Shown here: positions 9,078 through 19,060 of the stretch, piece by piece
Layout: every line of letters begins with the position of its first letter
Position numbering within the stretch: the stretch's first letter is position 1
The notes under the pieces: model-generated
Database searches by the model: none
Seen by the model: the letters and a program-made list of their open reading frames with translations, nothing else
What the model was told of the DNA's origin: nothing
Program-made: the position numbers and the translations under genes
DNA from: a bacterium BMS3Abin11
Lineage (GTDB): Bacteria; Pseudomonadota; Gammaproteobacteria; BMS3Bbin11
Assembly: GCA_002897635.1 (NCBI GenBank)
Contig: BDTD01000004.1
Coordinates: 79,875-143,874, forward strand
Reading direction: 5' to 3'
Length of the DNA stretch: 64,000 nt

Positions 9078-10280
9078 CTACAGGTTAATTAGGTCGAGCC
9101 CACGTTGAAGATCTTTCTGCAGATCATCGACATCTTCCAGGCCAATAGAAAGTCTAAGCAGGTTTTCAAATACCCCCATCTCATTCCTTTGCTCGACAGT
9201 CAGACGCCCGTGTGTTGTTGTTGCAGGATGGGTGATGGTTGATTTTGTATCACCCAGATTAGCGGTAATCGAAAACAGCTTCGTGTTATCAATCACAGCC
9301 CAGGCTTCATCGCGCCCCCCTTTAACCTGAAAGGCGAGGACACCTGCTGCCGCATTTTGTTGGCTCTGTGCGAGTGCATGTTGAGGATGCGAAGGAAGGT
9401 CGGGGTAAAAAACGCGCTCAACCGATGGCTGTGCCTCCAGCCAACTTGCTACTTCTAATGCATACCGGCTATGAGCCTCCATTCTAATCGATAGTGTTTC
9501 CAGGCCCTTCAATTGCACCCAGGCATTGAATGGACTAAGCGACGGGCCAGCGCTGCGAAGAAAACTATAAATACTTTCACCCACCTGCTCTTTATTGCCG
9601 ACTACAGCCCCACCCATGGTTCTGCCCTGACCATCGATATATTTTGTTGAAGAATGGACAACCACATCAGCACCCAGTTTTAGTGGTTGCTGGAGCACCG
9701 GTGTGCAGAATGTATTATCTACCACCAGTAAGGCCTGATTCTCATGGGCTATCTTCGCTACTGCTCTGATGTCCGATACATTACAAAGCGGATTAGATGG
9801 AGTTTCCAGAAACAGCATTTTGGTATTGGCCTGGATCGCATCTTGCCATTGAGACAGGTCTGTCGAATCCACATAGGTAAAACTGAGATCAAACCGTGTC
9901 AGGATATTGTTGAACAGGATAATAGTTGAACCAAACAGGTCTCTCCCCGCTACCACATGATCGCCAGCATTCAGTAGACCCATACAGGTTGCCACGATAG
10001 CACTCATGCCTGTTGCAGTCGCAACACAGCACTCACCTTCTTCCATCGCCGCGAGTCTTTCTTCAAAGGTACGTACTGTTGGATTGGTGAAGCGTGAATA
10101 TATATTACCTTCTACTTCTCCCGAAAACTTTGCCGCTGCATCTGCAGCACTTTTGAATACATAGCTGGAGGTCAGGAATATAGGATCAGAATGTTCTCCT
10201 TCCTGAGAACGAACCTGGCCAGAGCGAACCGCACGGGTCGCTATCTTATAATCAGCATTATCACAGTCGTTTTTTGACAT
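9078..10280 (-). CDS. metZ: O-succinylhomoserine sulfhydrylase
   Basis: PLP enzyme of the Cys/Met gamma-family that forms homocysteine from O-succinylhomoserine and sulfide. The protein is 400 residues from ATG 10280 (MSKNDCDNADYKIATRAVRSGQ). The upstream in-frame ATG at 10319 lies inside an inverted-repeat element and is rejected. Landmarks are IYSRFTNPTVRTFEERLA, the cofactor-contact segment TGMSAIVAT, VVDNTFCTPVLQQP, and HSSTKYIDGQGR with the Schiff-base Lys near residue 212. The C-terminus RLSIGLEDVDDL is typical. Gene order purF-metZ matches Pseudomonas, where this gene is MetZ. A cystathionine gamma-synthase assignment is less likely. Confidence 0.9.
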   Translation of the reverse strand: MSKNDCDNADYKIATRAVRSGQVRSQEGEHSDPIFLTSSYVFKSAADAAAKFSGEVEGNIYSRFTNPTVRTFEERLAAMEEGECCVATATGMSAIVATCMGLLNAGDHVVAGRDLFGSTIILFNNILTRFDLSFTYVDSTDLSQWQDAIQANTKMLFLETPSNPLCNVSDIRAVAKIAHENQALLVVDNTFCTPVLQQPLKLGADVVVHSSTKYIDGQGRTMGGAVVGNKEQVGESIYSFLRSAGPSLSPFNAWVQLKGLETLSIRMEAHSRYALEVASWLEAQPSVERVFYPDLPSHPQHALAQSQQNAAAGVLAFQVKGGRDEAWAVIDNTKLFSITANLGDTKSTITHPATTTHGRLTVEQRNEMGVFENLLRLSIGLEDVDDLQKDLQRGLDLINL

Positions 10281-10316
10281 CAGGACACCTCTATTGATTC
10301 TGGATAGATCAGAGTG

Positions 10317-10452
10317 CATTCCAAATCGTTCATACCAGGGTAAGGATCACACGGCTGTTCCATGACATCCTGTCATCACGGCACTTGTACATTCCTGTAC
10401 TTCGTAGCGCTATTGTGAAGATTCTTAACGCAGAGAATGACGATTTGGAATG
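10317..10452. repeat. MITE-like element with 13-bp terminal inverted repeats
   Basis: CATTCCAAATCGT at 10317-10329 and its perfect reverse complement at 10440-10452 enclose 110 bases. Inside are small hairpins, TGACA-TCC-TGTCA near 10362-10376 and GTACA-TTCC-TGTAC near 10387-10400. No ORF is present. It separates purF from metZ and overlaps an alternative metZ start. I saw no second copy in this window. Confidence 0.55.
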
Positions 10453-10487
10453 TAAGATGAATATTCATGGGTTAATAGAGTTGCCCT

Positions 10488-11993
10488 TCAATCGGTAAAA
10501 CTCAACTCCGTCTGGCTGGCATTGTTTTCTTTTGCCCTGGCTCTATCATTACGTAGCTGGTTAATCATCTCAAGATAATTTTTGTCGATATCTCCGGTGA
10601 TGTACTCACCATTGAAACACGATGTATCAAACTGCGTAATCTTTTTGTTGCCTTTATGCGCTGCCTTGATCAGGTCTTCCAGGTCAAGATAGATGAGTTT
10701 ATCTGCCCCAATCTCTTCGCAGATTTCCTGTGAATTGCGATTATGTGCAACCAGTTCTGAGGGTGATGGCATATCAATGCCATACACATTCGGATATCTG
10801 ACAGGCGGCGCAGCAGAAGCAAAATAAACACGTTTAGCCCCCGCATCCCTGGCCATTTTTATGATCTGACTGGAAGTAGTGCCTCTTACTATCGAGTCAT
10901 CAACCAGCAGCACATTCTTACCCTTGAATTCTAGATCGATTGGGTTAAGCTTTCTTCTAACAGAACGTTTACGCTCTTCCTGACCTGGCATGATAAAGGT
11001 CCTGCCTATGTAGCGGTTTTTGATAAACCCTTCCCGATAAGTTACTTTTAACTGTTTGGCCAACTGGATGGCCGACGTCCGGCTGGTATCCGGAATAGGA
11101 ATCACCACATCAATCTTTGTGTCAGTCCATTCACGTTTGATTTTTTTCCCCAGATATACGCCGGTACGCAAACGGGTTTTATGAACTGAGATTCCATCCA
11201 TTAGCGAATCAGGACGCGACATATAGACGAATTCGAAGATGCAGGGTGATGTCTGGCTCTTTTCAGCACACTGTTGTGTGTGGATAATACCCTGCATATC
11301 AATAAAAATGGCTTCACCCGGTGCTACATCACGTACTATATCGTAAGCCAACACGTCCAGTGCTACGCTTTCTGAAGCAACTATGTGTTCCGGTCCTTTC
11401 ACCGTATTACGACTACCATAGATCAGCGGACGAATCCCGTATGGATCGCGAAAGGCAAGTATACCCTGCCCCACAATCAAAGCCACTACAGCATAGGCCC
11501 CCCTGACACGTTTATGTACAGCAGAAACTGCCTTAAAAATATCTTGCGGTCCGAGCTGGATGCTGGATGACTGATGCAGTTCATGCGCAAAAATATTCAA
11601 CAGCACCTCAGAGTCAGAATTGGTATTGAGGTGACGCAGATCATCTCGAAACAGTTCCTTCTGCAACTCCATGGCATTGGTCAGGTTACCGTTATGACCC
11701 AGCGCTACACCGAAAGGAGAATTGACATAAAAGGGTTGTGCTTCTGAACGTGAATCACATCCAGCGGTAGGGTATCTGACATGCCCGATTCCCATGTTCC
11801 CCTCCAGGCCAAGCATATGTCGAGTATGAAAGACATCACGTACCAGCCCATTATCCTTGCGCATACACAGGCGATCGCCGTCACTGGTCACAATACCTGC
11901 GGCATCCTGGCCACGGTGTTGCAATACAGTTAACCCATCATAGAGAGATTGATTGACACTCTCCTGGGCAAAAATCCCGATTATCCCGCACAT
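10488..11993 (-). CDS. purF: Amidophosphoribosyltransferase
   Basis: First committed step of purine synthesis: PRPP plus glutamine gives phosphoribosylamine. The N-terminal glutamine amidotransferase domain has Cys2 as nucleophile (MCGIIGIF, exposed after Met removal), followed by HRGQDAAGI and GHVRYPTAG. The C-terminal phosphoribosyltransferase domain shows the PRPP loop [18 protein letters not shown]. The protein is 501 residues, a normal length, and is of the E. coli type without an iron-sulfur propeptide. cvpA lies 51 bases upstream on the same strand, the usual cvpA-purF pair. Confidence 0.97.
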   Translation of the reverse strand: MCGIIGIFAQESVNQSLYDGLTVLQHRGQDAAGIVTSDGDRLCMRKDNGLVRDVFHTRHMLGLEGNMGIGHVRYPTAGCDSRSEAQPFYVNSPFGVALGHNGNLTNAMELQKELFRDDLRHLNTNSDSEVLLNIFAHELHQSSSIQLGPQDIFKAVSAVHKRVRGAYAVVALIVGQGILAFRDPYGIRPLIYGSRNTVKGPEHIVASESVALDVLAYDIVRDVAPGEAIFIDMQGIIHTQQCAEKSQTSPCIFEFVYMSRPDSLMDGISVHKTRLRTGVYLGKKIKREWTDTKIDVVIPIPDTSRTSAIQLAKQLKVTYREGFIKNRYIGRTFIMPGQEERKRSVRRKLNPIDLEFKGKNVLLVDDSIVRGTTSSQIIKMARDAGAKRVYFASAAPPVRYPNVYGIDMPSPSELVAHNRNSQEICEEIGADKLIYLDLEDLIKAAHKGNKKITQFDTSCFNGEYITGDIDKNYLEMINQLRNDRARAKENNASQTELSFTD

Positions 11994-12044
11994 CTCACAT
12001 CACCCTCGAATAAGCTGGAACATGAACGAAGAACAGGACATATA

Positions 12045-12542
12045 TCATACCTTCTGCCCGAAAAAATGCGAAACATCTGCCGGCATTATTGACATGCCAT
12101 AGGCAGCAAGCAATAGAAAATACTCTTTCAACATAGAGCCAAGCCACCAGTTCTCTTTGGCAAACTGCGTAGACTGAATCAGCACTGCCAGAATAGCAAC
12201 AATTAGGACACCGCGTAGCAAACCAAAGATTATACCCAGTGTTCTGTCCATCCCTTTTAAAGGAGATTTGTTCATGATTTTACTTATAACATATGAAAGC
12301 AAAGCAAATAAAACCAGAGACAGGAGGAATATTGAGATGAAAGCAGCCGCTTTACGGACGTCAGCAGACTGAATGAACGAGTCAAATACGGAAGCGAATA
12401 CGCTGGCAAATCGCCACGCAAGCCATGCGGATACTATCCAGCCGACCAGCGACATTATTTCGCGCACCAGACCACGGAAAACACCAATAAGACCAGATAT
12501 AAGAATTATTGCAATGATGATAATGTCAAGAATATTTAACAC
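12045..12542 (-). CDS. cvpA: CvpA family inner-membrane protein
   Basis: 165 residues with four predicted membrane helices (around 3-23, 28-48, 65-90 and 100-122). It opens with ILDIIIIAIILISGLIGVFRG and contains GWIVSAWLAWRFA and MDRTLGIIFGLLRG, all characteristic of PF02674. E. coli CvpA is needed for colicin V production and its gene precedes purF, as here. The molecular function is unsettled, with envelope or purine-linked roles proposed. It is probably transcribed with the SPOR gene upstream and purF downstream. Confidence 0.93.
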   Translation of the reverse strand: MLNILDIIIIAIILISGLIGVFRGLVREIMSLVGWIVSAWLAWRFASVFASVFDSFIQSADVRKAAAFISIFLLSLVLFALLSYVISKIMNKSPLKGMDRTLGIIFGLLRGVLIVAILAVLIQSTQFAKENWWLGSMLKEYFLLLAAYGMSIMPADVSHFFGQKV

Positions 12543-12565
12543 ACTTATTACAAGTCTATTGCGAT

Positions 12566-13210
12566 TTATTTTTTAACAACGATTCCGCGCTGTCGTGTTT
12601 TATGCCGCAGTCTATCCTGCATTTTCTCCGCAGCCTTACGATCCTTAAATGGCCCTATCCAGACCTTGGTCACTGTTCCTTTACTGGTTTTGACTTTACC
12701 TGACTTTGCAGAAAAACCTTTCTTTTTCAGCTCAGAAACCTTTTTACTTGCATTTACAGATTTTGAAAATACTCCAACCTGGACTATCCAGCTACTAGCT
12801 GAAACAGCTTTAGACTTTTTTGCCGTTGACTGCTTTGTTCCAGGCTTTTTTGCTGCGGATTTTTTTGCAGGGGCCTTCACTGTGCTTTTAGCAGGCACAG
12901 CAGGGGTTACCATGGGCTCAAACAGTACAGAAGACTGCTTGCCTTTATCTTTTGTGTCAGCCCCACTAGACTGACGTTGCACTGCGGTAGAATCTGTTGG
13001 CGTAATCGACGAAATACGAGAAACGAAGACCTTCTTTCCCACCTTTTTTATCTCCATTACCACGTGGTCTGCCTCTGGCATCTCAGTATTTGGCTTCTTG
13101 CTCAGTAACATCGGCAGCAGGACTATGGCAAGCAATATCAACACAACCGCACCTGTCAGGCGATGGCGAGGGTCATAATTCTGGAAATTGTTTTTCGCAG
13201 CAACGGACAT
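12566..13210 (-). CDS. SPOR-domain inner membrane protein (DedD-like)
   Basis: 214 residues in three parts. A short cytoplasmic N-terminus leads to one membrane helix (LTGAVVLILLAIVLLPMLL, about 18-36). Next comes a Lys/Ala-rich linker (KKSAAKKPGTKQSTAKKSK, about 115-135). A C-terminal SPOR domain (WIVQVGVFSKSVNASKKVSE ... VWIGPFKDRKAAEKMQDRL, about 140-210) follows. SPOR domains bind denuded septal peptidoglycan, so a division-site role is likely. The position between folC and cvpA matches E. coli dedD, but the sequence is too divergent to assign the symbol firmly. Confidence 0.85.
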   Translation of the reverse strand: MSVAAKNNFQNYDPRHRLTGAVVLILLAIVLLPMLLSKKPNTEMPEADHVVMEIKKVGKKVFVSRISSITPTDSTAVQRQSSGADTKDKGKQSSVLFEPMVTPAVPAKSTVKAPAKKSAAKKPGTKQSTAKKSKAVSASSWIVQVGVFSKSVNASKKVSELKKKGFSAKSGKVKTSKGTVTKVWIGPFKDRKAAEKMQDRLRHKTRQRGIVVKK

Positions 13211-13271
13211 ATAATGCCTGGTATCTACAATGTATTAGGGTTTGCTATATAAATAGAAAAAATAACGGTAG

Positions 13272-14552
13272 TTAGCTACTTGATGACAAGGCATGAATTA
13301 TACCACCTACCGTATGAAAAGAACCAAAAACTACCACCCGATCTTTCTCTTCAGCCAGCCAGCTGGCTTGCTCCCATGCCTGTTCAACAGTTTCGAATAA
13401 GCTGATATGAGTATTGGGCCCCAATTTCTCTAAAACTGCTTTAAGATATTCTGTAGCTTCACCTCTAGCAATAGTTAGACCACCGACGTACCAGAAATCA
13501 ATAGATGGATATATCTTATACAGAGATTCATAGATATCCTTATCTTTCAGCATGGCCACCACGGCATGTGTATTACCTGAAACTGGTAGTGCTTTGAGAT
13601 TTTCAGTCAATAGTTCCATCGAATCGGGATTATGCGCGACATCAAGTATTAGCTGTGGTTTTGTCGCAACCACCTGAAATCGACCATTTACCTTAATACC
13701 CGGTAATGCGCTCCGTATAGTTTCATCTGACACCGGCAATTGTTTCTGCAGGGCGGCGAGACACATCAATACTCCTGCAAGATTGTTGAATTGTGGTATG
13801 CCATATAAACCCGGTAATGGAAGCGCTGACAGGGCATTCCTTTCCTCCTGCTGCCAGCACCAGTCTGCCGCCCTAATTTCATATCGATAGTCCTGATTAA
13901 GTGAGAAAATTTTAGCTGCCTTAGCGTGAGCAATATTCAACAGACTCTGTGGTGGCTCCGGGTCAGAAATTATGGCGATTTTACCTTCGTGTATTATCCC
14001 TGCCTTCTCTACGCCGATAGCTTCCCGATCATTACCCAGCCAGGCCGTGTGATCGATACCAATACTGGTAATCAGTGCCAGATCTGCAGGGAATAGATTT
14101 GTTGCATCCAGGCGTCCACCGAGTCCGACTTCAAGCAGTATGATGTCCCGCTCATGCTGCAGAAAAATCACATATGCCGCCAACGTGGCAAATTCAAAAT
14201 ATGTCAGCGGGATGGAAGCACGAGCAGAATTAATCTCTGCAAAGGCTGCACACAGCTCATCATCGGCGACAAACAGACCATCTATGCGAATCCGCTCATT
14301 GAAAACAGTAAGGTGGGGTGATGTATAGCAGGCTGTATGGTAACCGGCTCTGGTATAGAAACTTTCCAGTGCAGTAATGCTGGAGCCTTTGCCATTGGTC
14401 CCTGCGACAGTTATAAGCGGACAATTAAATGGCCTGAGGCCTAGTTGATTTGCCACCTGTCTCAGCCGGACTAGCCCTAGTTCAATCTCGTGACTGTGTT
14501 GTGCTGAGATAAAATCGAGCCAACCGGCAAGGTCTCCGGGTATTTCTGTCAT
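13272..14552 (-). CDS. folC: Bifunctional folylpolyglutamate synthase / dihydrofolate synthase
   Basis: Mur-ligase-like ATP enzyme that adds glutamate to dihydropteroate and then to folates. The protein is 426 residues from ATG 14552 (MTEIPGDLAGWLDFISAQHS), which matches known N-termini. A longer frame from 14648 runs through the accD overlap and is rejected. The P-loop is ITVAGTNGKGSS (residues 48-58). It is followed by YTSPHLTVFNERIRI (substrate loop), LLEVGLGGRLDATN, SIGIDHTAWLG and ILDVAHNPDS in the C-terminal domain. It lies 35 bases downstream of accD on the same strand, which is the usual order. Confidence 0.96.
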   Translation of the reverse strand: MTEIPGDLAGWLDFISAQHSHEIELGLVRLRQVANQLGLRPFNCPLITVAGTNGKGSSITALESFYTRAGYHTACYTSPHLTVFNERIRIDGLFVADDELCAAFAEINSARASIPLTYFEFATLAAYVIFLQHERDIILLEVGLGGRLDATNLFPADLALITSIGIDHTAWLGNDREAIGVEKAGIIHEGKIAIISDPEPPQSLLNIAHAKAAKIFSLNQDYRYEIRAADWCWQQEERNALSALPLPGLYGIPQFNNLAGVLMCLAALQKQLPVSDETIRSALPGIKVNGRFQVVATKPQLILDVAHNPDSMELLTENLKALPVSGNTHAVVAMLKDKDIYESLYKIYPSIDFWYVGGLTIARGEATEYLKAVLEKLGPNTHISLFETVEQAWEQASWLAEEKDRVVVFGSFHTVGGIIHALSSSS

Positions 14553-14587
14553 CAGTATCCGTGTGGTATAACGAAAAAAACCTGCTG

Positions 14588-15457
14588 TCAGGATGTGGCG
14601 GTTTTCTTCCCGCTCAGCATCGCCAGGATCGAGGCGATTACTTCGCACAGATCCCGACGATCTGCAATCATATCTATTGCCCCTGTTTCGACGAGAAATT
14701 CAGAACGCTGAAATCCTTCCGGCAAAGTTTCACGGACAGTCTGCTCAATCACACGAGGACCAGCGAATCCGATCAAAGCCTTAGGCTCAGCAATAATCAC
14801 GTCACCAAGCATGGCCAGGCTGGCAGAAACACCACCCATGGTAGGATCGGTTAGCACTGAAATAAATGGCACACCCTGATGAGACATTCTTCGCAGTACT
14901 GCACTGGTCTTTGCCATCTGCATCAACGAAAACAGGGCTTCCTGCATACGCGCACCACCACTGGAAGAGACACAGACCAGCGGGATATTCTGTTCCATGC
15001 AAAGATCGGCTGCGCGAAGAAATTTTTCACCGACAACAGTACCCATAGAACCACCCATAAACTCGAATTCAAAGGCAGCGGCAACAACGGGGTCACCTTT
15101 AAGCTCACCCTTTATAACAACCATCGCATCGGATTCACCGGTTTTTTTCTGTGCTTCAGTGAGACGGTCCCGGTATTTTTTCAAATCCTTGAACTTTAGC
15201 GGGTCAGTGGCTTTGAGTGAGTTGCCAATTTCTTCACGTGGGGATTCATCGAGAAGAATGTCCAGACGACGCCTGGCCCCGATACGTAAATGGTGACTGC
15301 ATTTTGGACAGACATCAAGATTTCGTTCCAGTTCAGCCCGATACAGAACGGCGCTGCAGGCGGGACATTTTTTCCACAGCCCTTCTGGAATATCCTTTTT
15401 GCCAAAGCTGCCGCTGGTTTTAATCTTGGGCGGCAACAGCATTTCAAACCAGCTCAT
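14588..15457 (-). CDS. accD: Acetyl-CoA carboxylase carboxyltransferase subunit beta
   Basis: 289 residues. The subunit transfers the carboxyl group from biotin to acetyl-CoA with AccA, making malonyl-CoA for fatty-acid synthesis. The N-terminal Cys4 zinc ribbon is intact ([10 protein letters not shown] and [10 protein letters not shown], about residues 29-56). Downstream are the oxyanion-hole and substrate segments [33 protein letters not shown] and [13 protein letters not shown]. It sits between trpA (31 bases upstream) and folC, consistent with one long transcript. Confidence 0.97.
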   Translation of the reverse strand: MSWFEMLLPPKIKTSGSFGKKDIPEGLWKKCPACSAVLYRAELERNLDVCPKCSHHLRIGARRRLDILLDESPREEIGNSLKATDPLKFKDLKKYRDRLTEAQKKTGESDAMVVIKGELKGDPVVAAAFEFEFMGGSMGTVVGEKFLRAADLCMEQNIPLVCVSSSGGARMQEALFSLMQMAKTSAVLRRMSHQGVPFISVLTDPTMGGVSASLAMLGDVIIAEPKALIGFAGPRVIEQTVRETLPEGFQRSEFLVETGAIDMIADRRDLCEVIASILAMLSGKKTATS

Positions 15458-15488
15458 TTATCTTACCCTGATAGTTCTACCAATTTAT

Positions 15489-16301
15489 TTATTGTGTATC
15501 TGCATCTAGCGCGTCACGGACACCCCGTAGAAAATCACTGACTGCATTGATGACGGACTGTTTATCGCCATCAAAGCCTTCCATCATCCTGACAATAGCA
15601 CTGCCTATTATAATGGCATCTGCAAATTCACCAATTTTAACGGCACGTTCAGGACTATTTATGCCAAATCCTACACCAACTGGCAAGTTTGTATGCTGCC
15701 GTATTTCGCTGATACTTGTCTTAATCTCATTATAGTCCAGTGCTGCCGATCCGGTGACACCACGTATGGACACATAGTAGACAAAGCCCCGCGCCTCCAG
15801 TGCCACAATTTCCATGCGCTGGGGTGTTGACGTGGGTGCCAGCAAATAAACCGGGTCTATGTCTCTCTGATAAAGTAGCTCATTGAATTCACAGGCTTCT
15901 TCGGGTGGTAGATCAACAAGCAACAGACCGTCAACACCTGAAAGCTTTGCAGCATCTGCAAACTTCTCATAACCCATGGCTTCAACAGGATTCAGGTATC
16001 CCATAAATATGACAGGTGTCTTTTCGTCCATCAGACGAAATTGTCTCACCATATCCAGCACATCACACAGACTCGTGTCATGTGCCAGTGCGCGTTGATT
16101 TGCCTTCTGAATTACCGGGCCATCTGCCATTGGGTCCGAGAACGGAATACCCAGTTCGATCAGGTCAGCACCTGCATCGACCATCGCATGCATTAAGGGA
16201 ACCGTAATATCTGAAACCGGATCCCCGGCGGTAACAAAGGGAATCAGAGCTTTTCTGCCGTTTTCTCTAAGCGCTTCAAAACAGCTTTCAATACGTGGCA
16301 T
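15489..16301 (-). CDS. trpA: Tryptophan synthase alpha chain
   Basis: TIM-barrel subunit that cleaves indole-3-glycerol phosphate to indole and glyceraldehyde-3-phosphate. The catalytic Glu is in DLIELGIPFSDPMADGPVIQ, the catalytic Asp in GVDGLLLVDLPPEE, and GVTG and VGVGFGINSPE form phosphate-binding loops. The 270-residue length is normal. Its ATG shares a base with the trpB stop (TGATG at 16303-16299), so translation is probably coupled. Confidence 0.97.
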   Translation of the reverse strand: MPRIESCFEALRENGRKALIPFVTAGDPVSDITVPLMHAMVDAGADLIELGIPFSDPMADGPVIQKANQRALAHDTSLCDVLDMVRQFRLMDEKTPVIFMGYLNPVEAMGYEKFADAAKLSGVDGLLLVDLPPEEACEFNELLYQRDIDPVYLLAPTSTPQRMEIVALEARGFVYYVSIRGVTGSAALDYNEIKTSISEIRQHTNLPVGVGFGINSPERAVKIGEFADAIIIGSAIVRMMEGFDGDKQSVINAVSDFLRGVRDALDADTQ

Positions 16302-17497
16302 CAGATTTCCACCCCATCAATATCCGCTATGGTCTGGATATCCTTGTCACCGCGCCCGGATAAATTAATTATCATAATTCCGTCTTTTCCCAGTTCCGGT
16401 GCCAGCCTTCGCGCATAGGCAATGGCATGACTGGACTCCAGCGCAGGGATGATTCCTTCGAGGCGTGTAATGTCATGAAATCCACCCATCGCCTCGTCAT
16501 CGGATGCGGCGACGTAGCTAGCACGCCCTGTATCTTTCAACCAGGCATGTTCGGGACCAACTCCAGGATAATCGAGGCCAGCACTGATAGAATGGGTCTC
16601 GATAATCTGCCCGTTATTATCTTCCATTAAATAGGTTCTATTGCCGTGCAGTACACCTACTCTGCCTTTGCATAAAGGTGCAGCGTGGTGGCCCGTATCT
16701 AAACCATCGCCAGCTGCTTCAACGCCAACCATAGCGACGGCTTCATCGTCGATAAATGGATAGAAAAGTCCTATCGCATTGGATCCACCGCCAACACAGG
16801 CAACCAGTGCATCCGGTAAACGACCTGCCTGTTCAAGTATCTGCTGACGCGCTTCCCTGCCGATGATGGATTGAAAGTCACGCACCATGGCTGGATAGGG
16901 ATGCGGCCCTGCGACAGTACCGATGATATAGAAAGTGTCCTCAACATTGGTCACCCAGTCACGCATGGCCTCGTTGAGCGCATCCTTCAACGTACGAGAC
17001 CCTGATTCCACCGCGACTACGGAAGCACCGAGCAATTTCATCCGGTAAACATTGGGAGCCTGGCGCTCGATATCATTAGCCCCCATGTAGACCACGCACT
17101 CAAGTCCCAGCCGTGCCGCGACAGTAGCCGTAGCTACCCCGTGCTGACCAGCACCCGTTTCAGCAATAATACGTGTCTTACCCAGCCTTTGCGCCAACAG
17201 CGCCTGACCGACAGTATTATTTATCTTATGCGCGCCGGTATGGTTCAGGTCTTCTCTCTTTAGATAGACCTGTGCGCCGTATTCTTTACTCAGGCCTGCG
17301 GCATAGTAGAGAGGTGATGGCCGACCGACATAGTATTTCAGATCATCATCAAGCTCCTGCAGAAAATCTGGATCCTGCATATATTTCTCATAGGCCTGTG
17401 TTAATTCCTGCAGCGGACGCATCAATGTTTCGGCAACAAAAATACCCCCATAGCGGCCAAAATGGCCATTTTTATCCGGCATGGAATAGGCTGACAT
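16301..17497 (-). CDS. trpB: Tryptophan synthase beta chain
   Basis: PLP subunit that joins indole and serine to make tryptophan. The Schiff-base Lys is residue 91 in [22 protein letters not shown] and [14 protein letters not shown] (phosphate-binding loop) are intact, as is the C-terminal NLSGRGDKD. The 398 residues from [14 protein letters not shown] are standard. trpB and trpA lie between trpF and accD. The gene order I recall for Pseudomonas has accD next to trpF with trpBA elsewhere, so this arrangement is a useful taxonomic clue. Confidence 0.97.
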   Translation of the reverse strand: MSAYSMPDKNGHFGRYGGIFVAETLMRPLQELTQAYEKYMQDPDFLQELDDDLKYYVGRPSPLYYAAGLSKEYGAQVYLKREDLNHTGAHKINNTVGQALLAQRLGKTRIIAETGAGQHGVATATVAARLGLECVVYMGANDIERQAPNVYRMKLLGASVVAVESGSRTLKDALNEAMRDWVTNVEDTFYIIGTVAGPHPYPAMVRDFQSIIGREARQQILEQAGRLPDALVACVGGGSNAIGLFYPFIDDEAVAMVGVEAAGDGLDTGHHAAPLCKGRVGVLHGNRTYLMEDNNGQIIETHSISAGLDYPGVGPEHAWLKDTGRASYVAASDDEAMGGFHDITRLEGIIPALESSHAIAYARRLAPELGKDGIMIINLSGRGDKDIQTIADIDGVEI

Positions 17498-17641
17498 GTA
17501 AAAACCCGTATGTTACAAAGTGAGTAGTGTATATCCGGACAACAAACGAACTGAGCAGATACACAGGACTGTGTGAATGACTGATTTTACCGATCTTTTG
17601 AGCTTATTGCATCCACATGGCTTTTTAAATTCACGACCGCT

Positions 17642-18262
17642 TTAAGGGCACTTAACCGCGCGTATGAACTGTTCGATTTTGTGCGCATCTTTTTTACCGG
17701 GTGATTCTTCCACACCACTACTGACATCGACAGCCCAGGGTTGCACTGTAGATACCGCTACTGCAACATTTTCCGGATTCAGGCCACCTGCCAGAACGAC
17801 AGGTAGCGATAAGTCATTCGGGATCAAGCTCCAGTCAAAAGTTTCCCCTGATCCGCCGGCTGTGCCTTTTTTGTAGCTATCCAGCAATATCCCCCTGGCT
17901 GATGCATATTGCTGGCATGAGTGGGGCAGGTCTGTACCTCTGTTCACCCTGACCACTTTGATATATGGTCGATCAAAGCTACTACAAAACACCTCATCCT
18001 CATCACCATGGAACTGCAGCAAATCCAGCCGTACGCGGGACAGCACCTGATTTACTTCCTGCTGGCTGCTGTTCACAAATAAACCCACTGCGCTGATAAA
18101 AGGCGGCAAGCTGGAAACAATTTCCATGGCGGATGTTACTGTCACATTTCGCGGACTATTGGCATAGAACACCATCCCAATAGCATCTGCGCCGGCATTG
18201 CAGGCTTTATATGCATCGGCAACAGTACATATCCCACATACTTTTATGCGCGTTTTATTCAT
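17642..18262 (-). CDS. trpF: Phosphoribosylanthranilate isomerase
   Basis: Monofunctional TIM-barrel enzyme of 206 residues catalysing the Amadori rearrangement in tryptophan synthesis. The catalytic Cys is in IKVCGICTVADA, followed by GADAIGMVFYANSPRNV, LLQFHGDEDE, VLAGGLNPENV and VDVSSGVEESPGKKD with the catalytic Asp. The ATG overlaps the truA stop by four bases, which suggests coupling. 144 bases without a gene separate it from trpB. Confidence 0.96.
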   Translation of the reverse strand: MNKTRIKVCGICTVADAYKACNAGADAIGMVFYANSPRNVTVTSAMEIVSSLPPFISAVGLFVNSSQQEVNQVLSRVRLDLLQFHGDEDEVFCSSFDRPYIKVVRVNRGTDLPHSCQQYASARGILLDSYKKGTAGGSGETFDWSLIPNDLSLPVVLAGGLNPENVAVAVSTVQPWAVDVSSGVEESPGKKDAHKIEQFIRAVKCP

Positions 18263-19044
18263 AAACCCAATATTCCCGTAGTATTTTTCACAGAGGGTAT
18301 GTTGAATTCCTCAGGGTATATAATTGCATTCAAATACAGCCCATCGGGCGGTGCCGTCACGCCACCGTATGTTCTATCTTCTGATGCCAGCACTTCTGCC
18401 GACCAGTCAGGGGCCTTCTCACCAGCACCTATACTACACAATACACCTGCAATATTTCTAATCATATGATGCAGAAATCCATCGGCTCTTGCATAGATAA
18501 CGACAAAATGTCCCATGCGTTCTACAGATAATTCTCTCAAATCACGTACCGGTGATTTGGCCTGGCAGGCAAGTGCGCGATAGGCGTTAAAATTATGGCG
18601 ACCAAGTAAATGTTTCGCCGCCTTTTGCATCAATGATACATCTAATGGTCTATATTCCCAGCTCACCTTGTTATGAAGAATTGCCGGACGCTCATGGCGA
18701 TTAAGTATGATGTATTGATAACGACGCTCAATTGCTGAAAAACGTGCATGAAAATCATCCCTGACATGCTTTGCCCATAATATGGTCACATTATCAGCCA
18801 GGTAACGTGAAGTGCCTCTCATCCATGAATAATCACTTCGCAGGACATCCGTTTCAAAATGCACTACCTGCCCCGTTGCATGAACCCCTGTATCAGTTCT
18901 ACCTGCGGTAATGATACGAACAGGGCTGTTGGCAATTTTTGACAATGCCACCTCAACAGCATTCTGCACTGTTGCAACGTCTTCCTGATATTGCCAGCCA
19001 CAATAGGAGGAGCCATCATATTCAATACCAAGCGCAATCCTCAT
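18259..19044 (-). CDS. truA: tRNA pseudouridine(38-40) synthase
   Basis: 261 residues. The enzyme isomerises uridines 38-40 in the anticodon arm of many tRNAs. The catalytic Asp is residue 51 in AGRTDTGVHATGQVVHF. YDGSSYCGWQYQ at the N-terminus and HMIRNIAGVLCSIG near the C-terminus are family signatures. The N-terminus MRIALGIEYDGS has no extension, which fixes the start. The adjacency to fimV and trpF agrees with the conserved order in pseudomonads. Confidence 0.96.
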   Translation of the reverse strand: MRIALGIEYDGSSYCGWQYQEDVATVQNAVEVALSKIANSPVRIITAGRTDTGVHATGQVVHFETDVLRSDYSWMRGTSRYLADNVTILWAKHVRDDFHARFSAIERRYQYIILNRHERPAILHNKVSWEYRPLDVSLMQKAAKHLLGRHNFNAYRALACQAKSPVRDLRELSVERMGHFVVIYARADGFLHHMIRNIAGVLCSIGAGEKAPDWSAEVLASEDRTYGGVTAPPDGLYLNAIIYPEEFNIPSVKNTTGILGL

Positions 19045-19060
19045 AATTAATCAGAGGCTC

